From Azolla pinnata (taxonomy: Eukaryota > Streptophyta > Polypodiopsida > Salviniales > Salviniaceae): a stretch of 36,881 bases of DNA. Position numbers and translations under genes: made by a program. Under the pieces are notes generated by a model that ran no database searches, was not told the DNA's origin, and saw only the letters and a list, made by a program, of their open reading frames with translations. Positions 30,204 through 36,881 of the stretch are shown one piece after another; position 1 is the stretch's first letter; each line of letters starts with the position of its first letter. The DNA lies in the NCBI GenBank assembly GCA_037176905.1, contig JBBBWG010000815.1:1-36881 (forward strand), written 5' to 3'.

Positions 30204-31769
30204 GCTTCGGAGACAAGGTCCCAATTTTCAAAAATCAGCTTATAGAATATGCCCAAAAATCAGGGTTACCATCGCCTGTTTATAACATCATCAAAGAAGG
30301 GCCGGAGCATGAACGGAGGTACAAAGCAATAGTTGTTATTGACAACGAAACTTACGAATCGCCGACTTATCATTTGAATCTAAAGAAAGCAGAGCATGCA
30401 GCGGCGGAGGTTGCGCTAGCTGCTATTGCGGCTAAGTCAGGGAAAATATCAGCAGTTCCTAACCCGTTGGTAATGTTTCTTTCCATATTATGTTGTGTTG
30501 TGGCTTGTCAGTGGTATATATATTCTACAAAACTGACTACTGTGTTTAAATTCAGCATGAGTCTGGACTGTGCAAAAATATACTCCAGCAATATGCACAA
30601 AAATGCCATTATGCATTGCCAATTTATACTTTTGTAAAGTCTGGTGAAACACACTCTCCACTATTCAATGGGTCGGTGAAGATTGGTGGAGTAACATACA
30701 CGGGGGGAATCTCCAAGAGCAAGAAAGAAGCTGAGATAAAAGCCGCAAAGACTGCTTTGATAGCAATTTGTTCCGATCCAGGTTTGTTTTTGCCATTATT
30801 GTCACGATATGTTTGCCAGCTCTGACAAAAAGTAAGAATGTAAATAGCATGAGCTGCTGTTTGCAATTTTTTATGATATTAAAAAGAAACATGTGAATGC
30901 ATGTAGATAAGCCACCTTTGGAAGCATTCACAAAACAGCCTCCAGAAGCTGCTGTGGGATCATGTGCTGCAAAGGCAAAAGCCAAAAAGCGGCGACATAA
31001 AAAACAGACGAGATCTGCACACAAAAAACTGAAGTCACAGCCGATTGATTCGACTTCGGTAACAGTAACTAGCAATGACGAACCTCAAAGGACTAGTCCT
31101 AACACTCTAACTGCAGGTATTTCACCGAGTGATCCAGAAGGTGGTGCTGCAGCAGCTAGTCATGGTGAAGGTCAAACAAGTAATAACAACATTCCAAATG
31201 CCCGTATATCACCGATCCATCCAAATGCTTCTGCTCTTGCAACGGCATATGGGGGAGCTAGGAAAACAACTGTCAACATGCTAAATGCTAATATTGCACC
31301 AAGTTATCCAAATGGTTCTACTTTTCTGCCTGCAGTCCAGTTAACTGGTATCGGCAATCAAAATCCTGGTTTTACACCAGTTTATCAAAATGGCCCTCCC
31401 TTTATAACTGGCTATGGTGGAGTTCAAAGAACTGTCACTTTAAATGCCGGTATTGCGCCAATTTATCCAGTCTGCACTTCTTTTGTCCCTGGCTATAGTG
31501 TACCGCAGAGACCTATTGCTAACACTTTAAATGTTGGTATTCATCCAAGCTTTCCACATTGCCCTACTTTTGTAAGTAGCTATGCTGGAGCTCAAAGAAT
31601 TAGTCCCAGCATGCTTAATGCCTGTGTTTTACCGAGTTATAATGGTGGTTCTACTTTTGTAACTCGAGTCCAAAGGACTGGTACTAACACCCTAAATATC
31701 GGTATTGTACCAACTTATCCAACTTTTGTACCTAACTATGGGGGAGTTCAAAGAACTAGAAACTTTTGA
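30204..31769 (+). CDS. HYL1/DRB1-like double-stranded RNA-binding protein (exons after the first)
   Basis: Plant DRB protein. The closest known relative by sequence memory is HYL1/DRB1, the nuclear partner of Dicer-like 1 in microRNA precursor processing. Exons with GT-AG borders: 30204-30469, 30556-30781, 30907-31769, in frame. With the candidate ATGAAAG exon the protein is 453 aa. dsRBD1 (about residues 8-78) begins IFKNQLIEYAQKSGLPSPVY and ends KKAEHAAAEVALAAI. dsRBD2 (about 92-165) begins HESGLCKNILQQYAQKCHYA, closely like HYL1 HETGLCKNLLQEYAQKMNYA, and ends KKEAEIKAAKTALIAI. A dense basic stretch (189-209: KAKAKKRRHKK...KKLK) is a likely nuclear localisation signal. From about 229 to the end come eight imperfect repeats with core LNxGIxPxYP and FVxxYGGVQR. 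Arabidopsis HYL1 also ends in short tandem repeats, but of different sequence. The gene seems intact apart from uncertainty about its first exon. Confidence 0.9.
31081..31766 (+). repeat. Repeat-rich C-terminal coding region of the dsRNA-binding protein
   Basis: About eight imperfect units of 22-33 codons, consensus N-(T/M)-LN-x-(G/N)-I-x-P-x-YP then F-V/x-Y-GG-VQR. Bases diverge strongly among units while LN, P-x-Y and the VQR core are kept. That suggests an old expansion under protein-level constraint rather than a fresh slippage array. Confidence 0.8.
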
Positions 31770-33264
31770 GGAGTAAGCTTCTTGATGCAACTTCTCAAGC
31801 TGTATGGGTTCTTCAGGAAAAATATATTTTTCTCCCTACGCAATCTTGAATTCATTTCTTCTCCCTAAGCATATGATTTTTGTATGCACTATCAGGCATT
31901 TGTTTCCACCTCACATCCTTTGTAACATCAGTCATCATCTTTGGTTTGCTTTGCGTGAAATTCCGCAGCTAAGCCATTGCTCGTCTGATCTGTTTCTTTT
32001 TCTTTTCCTTTGAGTTATCAAAAAGCACCCCCTCAATACAGAGTCGGGAAGCTTAGGAGTTGTTGACAGATGCACTTCTCAATGCTATACATGCATGGGG
32101 TTCTTGAACAAGTAAAATGAAGATGTTAATGGGCACTTTGGCATAGTCACTATGGAGTTCCAAGGGTGAACCACAATCATTTGCTAGCTGAACAATCTGC
32201 ATGTAAAACGTATTGCGTCAAAGGTGAGTTCATAGACCTAAGATATGGAGAATCTAGAAGCCGAAAGAGACGAAACATTTGTTTGAAAGCTCACATCACG
32301 GGCTCATTATTGGGATTGGCGAGTGCGAAAAGCTTGACCAAAAGCAAACCCGTAAGTTGTCGATCAGTCAACCGAGATCGGGTAGCCATCCGTTTCGAAT
32401 CTGAGAACTTCTACATGCTCCAGGGTAGGTGTTGAATCAAACTGTCGCATTGGCAGACTTTCCTCTTAGGTAGTGCGATTCTACGCGGGCTGTGCTGCAA
32501 TGTTTTCACTTGGGTGGTTGGACTTTTTAACAGGGGGAAAGCATTGTACAAAGCGCCTGCTTTCGATCGTGCCTTTCGATTAAAGCCCAAATTGCTTGAT
32601 CTATACAAGGAACCCGATTCCGTCCAAAGTATCTTGTACTCGTCGTTTGATGCCGTCCCCGAAACTGGCGTGAACTGTTTTTAGATCGAACATTAGCAAA
32701 AAAAGAAGAGTATCGAATAGATTGGTCGGGTTCTGGTAAGTCAAAATGTTTTGGTGACAGCACCGATGAAATGGGTAGGAGCGAGATCGAAACCCCGTTT
32801 GCAAGAAAAGACCGGAGAAGAAGATAGGGAGATATCGGCATTGTGTCGTTCAAGATACTCCGAATCCTTCACTGTTTTGATTTCAGCTCGTGGCTCATCG
32901 ATAAAGGCAGCTGGACTTTTGCGAGGAAGGGGGCCGATTGGGGATCTCAGAGTTTTAGGTTCCCTTCGAGGTGCTGCTCATCAGATTGGATTTTTCTTTG
33001 CTTTTGTGTGAGAATTGGGTCCTATTTTAAGTTTCTCGACGGCAAACTGTGCGCGTTGTATCTATCCCAGCTTCCTTTCTGTCGGGCGCCATGGGCCCAT
33101 CCTCACCATTATCCTACCATTAGTTAAAAGGGATGTAAGGCTATACAACTTCTACAAAAGAGTTCGACTTGTTAAGTTATCGGTGGCGGAAATAAACACC
33201 TTGATGCCATATTAGGCACACACATCTTTCCCAATATTTGCCATCGATCGATTCTCCCTCTTTG
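31770..33264. other. 3' UTR of the DRB gene and spacer
   Basis: After the stop at 31769 there is an AT-rich stretch that should hold the 3' UTR. Beyond about 32100 I see only short open frames (32166-32435, 32527-32853, 32751-33215) on both strands, without family resemblance or coherent codon use. Confidence 0.4.
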
Positions 33265-33289
33265 TCTCTCTCTCTCTCTCTCTCTCTCC
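33265..33289 (+). repeat. (TC)n microsatellite
   Basis: A perfect TC run of about 12 units in otherwise unassigned sequence. CT runs are common in plant promoters and leaders, but no gene start follows. Confidence 0.95.
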
Positions 33290-33600
33290 TTGTCGCTTCG
33301 AATCTGATCGCTCATCTCTACGGCGGAATCTCTCATGTTTCGCGCCTGTCTGTCTGCGAACGATGCTGGCTTGTTTCAACATGCAATCGGGACATCATTT
33401 TAGGCGGCAGCGTGTACTCGTCCGAATCCACAGAAGCCGAGACAGTTTGGCCCGGGAGAGGAGCATAATCCAAGGTCAACTTCGCGATCTTTTGTAGGCC
33501 CCCGAAAAAACAAAACTCCTCCGTCTTCGATCATTCGGCGGAGGCTTGCGATTCGATGCCTTTTTTCATGATGTTTATGAATATGTATATAGATATGTGG

Positions 33601-33623
33601 GTGTGTGTGTGTGTGTGTGTGTG
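33601..33623 (+). repeat. (GT)n microsatellite
   Basis: A perfect GT run of about 11 units. Confidence 0.95.
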
Positions 33624-33858
33624 CGATGATGGTCAAGAGAAGGCAATCGACGCAACATGTGCTTGGGATCAGTGGTGCATATGAGGTCGTCGTGTGATTA
33701 GACTTTGGGACATGGTGGGGGAAGAGAAAGGAAGAACAGAAAGAGATCGATTCGATTCCATCAGGTCCGTGATACGACTCTGGGTTTTTATTATTTTTTC
33801 AACATGTAGGTCCGGAGGGGAAAGATTGAGATAAAACAAATCGCATCGACAGAAAGAT

Positions 33859-33897
33859 GAAGAAGAAGAAGAAGAAGAAGAAGAAGAAGAAGAAGAG
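33859..33897 (+). repeat. (GAA)n microsatellite
   Basis: Thirteen GAA/AAG-type triplets, directly followed by the CCCTAAA cluster at 33902. Confidence 0.95.
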
Positions 33898-33901
33898 CCC
33901 G

Positions 33902-34050
33902 AAACCCTAAACCCTAAACCCTAAACCCTAAACCTAAAGAAAGAAGTCTGGGAAGCTGGGAATGAGTGCAGGAAACCCTACACCCTAAACCCTAAATCCT
34001 GAACCTTGAACCCTAAACCCTAAACCTTGACCCTGAACACTAAACCCAAA
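33902..34050 (+). repeat. Interstitial CCCTAAA telomere-like cluster
   Basis: Four perfect CCCTAAA heptamers at 33904-33931, then a gap, then degenerate copies (CCCTAAA, TCCTGAA, CCTTGAA, CCCTGAA) at about 33973-34050. This is the standard plant telomere heptamer with the C-rich strand on +. The orientation is opposite to the cluster near 22 kb. Confidence 0.9.
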
Positions 34051-34770
34051 TTTTGATTGTTGGTAGCAGGAAATTAGTTGGTAAGGAAAACTGAAAATCC
34101 GATTAGGTTTAGATAGTGTAGGAAAATTTCGGATCGGGGTAAAAAAGTATGCCCAACACTGTTCATGGGTCTAAAGCTTTAAAAGACTAGTTCTTCCTGG
34201 TCACCAACCCATGCATGCATGCATGCACCCATCGCGAACCATACTTTTGCAAAGCTGCAAGACGCAGTCGAGAATGGTTCGAGCATTCGAGATTGATAAA
34301 TCACCAGAAGTATGTTTCGGACCAGAACAATGGTAAAATATTTAAACAGTAAGAAATATCGATTGTTTTTCAAAGAACGAAGAAAGTTGTGATTAATTCT
34401 TTGAGAAGGAAGAAAAAAGAAAACCACATAACATTCGCAAACGTTTGCAAACTTACATTCGTATGTGCACACATATGATGATCGCACGGATACATTGCAA
34501 TGCATCCACGCCACGCAATGCAATATGTTGTTTTGTTTTTGGAAAGAACTAAAAAGACGAGGAAATAAAACAGCTATAAGAAGGCAAAAAGATTAGATCC
34601 CGATTCATGCCTTTCCTGTGGTGGAGGATTCCTCTGCTTCCTGAGATTTTTCCTTTCATTAATTTATTTGTTCAATCGCAGTTGCATAACAATATTAATA
34701 ATAATCGTTATAGCCTAAGTTACTACTGCGATTCTTCTCTGTTCTCGCAAAATTCATGTTTGTTTTTAAA
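34051..34770. other. Spacer without recognised genes
   Basis: AT-rich, with a short CATG tetranucleotide run at about 34211-34227. The open frames at 34179-34523 (minus) and 34607-34807 (plus) look random. Nothing else recognised. Confidence 0.45.
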
Positions 34771-35200
34771 GGAAAATTACCAAAAAAAACGTCTAGAAGA
34801 GATATAAATTACATTTAAACGCCTGCTAAAACGAGAAATTTCAAATTAAAAGCCCGAGTTTAAAAATTAACGCTTAATTAATCAATTATCACCAAATCAA
34901 TGAATTGTGAACGCAATTGAGGTCAAATTAATTGATTGATTGATGCTCCATTAATTGATGAACACCACATTCGCATGTTATTCGATTGATTGGATCCTAA
35001 AATTACCAGCATCTGTTCATCGAATACGGTAACCGAATCGATTAGGATCAAGTAGTGAGAAACGATTAGGAATAAAATCAGTTAGCGTTAAACTAATGGA
35101 ATTAGCTGGATATTTGAGTGTTAGTGGAAACTAGGTGCAGGTGTTAATTTGTAATTTCTAGTTTTAGTAGGCGTTAAAATGTAGTTTATAATTGTATGAG
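34771..35200. mobile_element. MITE-like element, copy 1
   Basis: The left end (about 34798-34850: ataaattacatttaaacgcc then tgctaaaacgagaaattt) is an imperfect inverted repeat of about 35137-35195 (ttgtaatttctagttttag then taggcgttaaaatgtagttt). The interior is AT-rich, non-coding and rich in attgatt motifs. Long imperfect terminal inverted repeats with no coding capacity are typical of miniature inverted-repeat elements. No clear target-site duplication was found, so the exact borders and superfamily are open. Confidence 0.6.
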
Positions 35201-35469
35201 GATAGATTATTGTTTTAATTATTGTTTTAAAAAATTCGTCTTGTGTGCGGATAAATAACCGACGGGGAATAAAAAACTATAAAAGCAATTGAATAGATCC
35301 GTGGCAGGGCACAGTAAAAAACACAAAAAAAAACAAGGGGGAAAAAAAAGGAATAAGCTTTTTTATTGAAGAGAGAGAAATTCCGAAGAAAAAAGGGGGG
35401 AATCAAAAGGGAGAGGAAATTGATTAATTTCGGAAGTGGGAGAAAAACAAAAGGAGGAAGGGATCAATC

Positions 35470-35883
35470 CAAATTATAAACTACATTTTAACGCCTACTG
35501 AAATCACATAATTACAAATTAACGCCTAATCTTATCTTCCACTAAAAATCGACACCCAATTAATTCCACTATTGTATTGATTTTTTTCCTGATCGCTTCC
35601 CGCCAATTGATCCCAATCGGTTTCCTTACTACATTCGACTATGTAAAGCTAGTGATTTCAGAATCTAATCGATTGATTGACACGTTAATTTGGCTCTGAT
35701 CAAGTGATTACGCCTTAATCAATGATCTAATTTCATGCTAATCGAAGTCGAAGCTACTTGAACCAATTGCGCGTTAATAGTAAAACTAGGCGTTAATTCG
35801 TGATTTTCTAGTTTGGGTGGGCGTCTAAAATGCAAAATTTATAGATTTGGCAGGCGTTTTTTTTTTGGGGGGTAATTTTTCCC
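35470..35883. mobile_element. MITE-like element, copy 2
   Basis: The left end (about 35474-35533: attataaactacattttaac then gcctactg) is the inverted match of about 35790-35845 (gcgttaattcgtgattttct then gggcgtctaaaatgc). The left end also matches, inverted, the right end of copy 1. The far outer ends of the two copies (34771 ggaaaattacc and 35883 gggaaaaattacc on the opposite strand) match as well. So either two related elements sit head to head or one nested palindromic element spans 34771-35883. Confidence 0.6.
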
Positions 35884-35990
35884 ATAAAATTTAAATGAAA
35901 AGACAGATCGAAGGAATAAAAAGTAAATGAGGTGGCAGAAAATTCGAGAAATCGCATTAATTAATAAATCGCATTAATGAAAAGCAAAAG

Positions 35991-36021
35991 GAAGAAGAAG
36001 AAGAAGAAGAAGAAGAAGAAG
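35991..36021 (+). repeat. (GAA)n microsatellite
   Basis: About ten GAA triplets in AT-rich DNA between the MITE-like element and the TGACGTGGC array. Confidence 0.95.
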
Positions 36022-36118
36022 AGAACAAAAAGGGGAATAAAATAGAAAGAAATAAATACGTTTAACGTATGTACAGCGGATCGGAATTAAATATTATAAA
36101 AAAAAATCCGAGGGCGAA

Positions 36119-36179
36119 ATGACGTGGCGTGATGACGTGGCGTGCTGACGTGGCCTGATGACGTGGCGTGCTGACGTGG
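36119..36179 (+). promoter_or_regulatory. Five tandem TGACGTGGC bZIP-type sites, 13-base period
   Basis: TGACGTGGC occurs five times in a row at a strict 13-base spacing (starts 36119, 36132, 36145, 36158, 36171), with the four spacer bases varying (gtga, gtgc, ctga, gtgc). The site is a C/G-box hybrid with an ACGT core, which plant bZIP factors (TGA, HY5, ABF/GBF types) are known to bind. A 13-base period is a little over one helical turn. The target gene is probably to the right, beyond the window. Confidence 0.7.
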
Positions 36180-36240
36180 CGGGGCACATGGAAGGACCCG
36201 GTCCGGCGCCGGCGATTGGTCCAGGATCTGATCTGGCCCG

Positions 36241-36260
36241 TCCACGTGGACCAATCAGGA
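36241..36260. promoter_or_regulatory. G-box palindrome and CCAAT box
   Basis: tccacgtgga (36241-36250) is a perfect palindrome around CACGTG. It is followed directly by CCAAT at 36251-36255. A reversed CCAAT (attgg) lies at about 36214. With the bZIP array just upstream this looks like a proximal promoter. bZIP/bHLH and NF-Y binding are inference from motif identity. Confidence 0.55.
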
Positions 36261-36275
36261 GCGAGCTGAAGATCC

Positions 36276-36300
36276 CCCGCCGTCAGGACTTGACGGCGGG
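36276..36300. repeat. Perfect 10-base inverted repeat
   Basis: cccgccgtca (36276-36285) and tgacggcggg (36291-36300) are exact reverse complements around a 5-base loop. The stem is GC-rich. It could be a leader RNA hairpin or a pair of protein sites. The motif ccgtcag recurs at about 36313. Confidence 0.85.
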
Positions 36301-36804
36301 CGCCCCGTTACGCCGTCAGAACTAGCGGCCGTCTCCGTCTTCTTCTTCTTCTTCTTCTTCTTCGTCTTCTTCTCCTTCTTCTTCTTCTTCTTCGTCTCCT
36401 TCTTCTCGCCATAGCTCGACCTTCCTCCGAGCTCCATCGCCATCGCTGCTGCTGCTGCTGCTGTGTATATCCTCAGACCTTCCTCCTCCAGCCTTCCAAC
36501 AGAAAGACAGGTAAATTCTTCTTCTTCTTCTTCTTCCTCCTCCGCCTCCTCCTTTTCCTCCTTCTCCCCCGCTGTTCCTGTCGTTCCGGAGCTCTTCCAT
36601 GCTTCTCTCGTCTGCTCCGCCGCCATCGCCATTGCACCTTCCGCGCGGGCCCTTCTGTTCCGCGCGCTTCAGGAAAGCACAGCGCGATTCTCTGCCGGAA
36701 ACCCTTGAAACATCTCCCGCTAAGCCTCGCAAACCTTTGCTGGTTTCCTGCAGTAGATCCTAATCCTCGGCGTACACACTCCCTCAAATCCTCACCCATC
36801 TCCT
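36301..36804 (+). promoter_or_regulatory. Presumed 5' leader of a plus-strand gene running off the window
   Basis: Strongly pyrimidine-rich on the + strand, with CTT runs at about 36338-36390, CTG at 36434-36453 and another CTT run at 36517-36536, as in many plant 5' UTRs. A donor-like ACAG/GTAAAT at about 36510 could end a leader exon. No convincing start codon and frame follow before the right edge. Open frames on the minus strand here are poly-Glu/poly-Lys by-products of the triplet runs. Confidence 0.4.
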
Positions 36805-36881
36805 CCTAACCCTAACCCTAACCCTAACCCTAACCCTAACCCTAACCCTAACCCTAACCCTAACCCTAACCCTAACCCTAA
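36805..36881 (+). repeat. Perfect CCCTAA hexamer array at the window edge
   Basis: Nearly thirteen perfect copies of CCCTAA (TTAGGG on the minus strand), without one deviation, running to the last base. The unit is six bases, not the usual plant seven (CCCTAAA) seen at 33.9 kb. The C-rich strand on + at a right-hand edge is the wrong way round for a chromosome end in this orientation. Confidence 0.95.

Noticed and set aside
32166..33215. Several short frames on both strands
   Set aside because: Mutually overlapping, no family resemblance and no splice pattern joining them into a gene.
33859..33938. GAA run plus CCCTAAA units as a functional promoter
   Set aside because: GAA and telo-box motifs occur in promoters, but no coding exon follows, and the MITE-like elements begin soon after.
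36255..36799. Minus-strand open frames rich in Glu, Lys and Arg
   Set aside because: They are the antisense of CTT/CTG triplet runs. There is no family resemblance and the composition is fully explained by microsatellites.
36805..36881. True chromosome terminus
   Set aside because: The C-rich strand is on + at a right-hand edge, opposite to a terminal telomere in this orientation; the window edge may simply cut the array.

Overview
The window is nuclear DNA of a flowering plant. The main evidence is many GT-AG introns in AT-rich spacers, the plant-type genes (caffeoylshikimate esterase, plastid-type phosphofructokinase, P-class PPR protein, CYP86-clan P450, HYL1-like dsRNA-binding protein) and plant-type TTTAGGG-like repeat clusters. 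One very GC-rich, apparently intronless P450 lies between AT-rich, intron-rich genes. That GC contrast is common in monocots, so a monocot is my guess, but the species cannot be fixed from the sequence.

Layout: (1) 1-137, minus strand: the first 45 codons of a caffeoylshikimate esterase, cut by the window edge. (2) 1387-6169, minus: a complete CCT8 (TCP-1 theta) chaperonin gene with 13 coding exons. (3) 8196-14768, plus, divergent from CCT8: a complete 14-exon ATP-dependent phosphofructokinase with a serine-rich N-terminal extension. (4) 16138-20066, minus, convergent with PFK: a P-class PPR gene whose true start lies in a 23-base first exon about 2.1 kb upstream of the large exon. (5) 20067-22324: spacer with short direct duplications and degenerate telomere-like repeats. 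(6) 22325-24913, minus: a CYP86-clan P450 with a very large acidic/Gln-rich insert and a 100-N assembly gap flanked by identical 77-base ends. (7) 24971-25575: two different minisatellites just upstream of the P450. (8) About 28.0-31.8 kb, plus: a HYL1/DRB1-like dsRNA-binding protein with two dsRBDs, a basic segment and a repeat-rich C-terminus. (9) 31.8-36.9 kb: no recognisable protein gene, but microsatellites, a CCCTAAA cluster, two related inverted-repeat (MITE-like) elements, an array of five TGACGTGGC sites, a pyrimidine-rich leader-like stretch and a terminal perfect CCCTAA array.

The genes do not form a pathway. They are ordinary separate plant loci: lignin synthesis, cytosolic protein folding, glycolysis, organelle RNA metabolism, fatty-acid hydroxylation and small-RNA biogenesis. 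I found no CRISPR, no prokaryotic-style system, no autonomous transposon with a readable transposase or polymerase, and no virus. The most unusual items are the P450 insert and its Thr-to-Ser I-helix change, the bZIP-site array, the repeat-rich tail of the dsRNA-binding protein, and the C-rich orientation of the edge telomere-type array, which does not fit a simple chromosome end.
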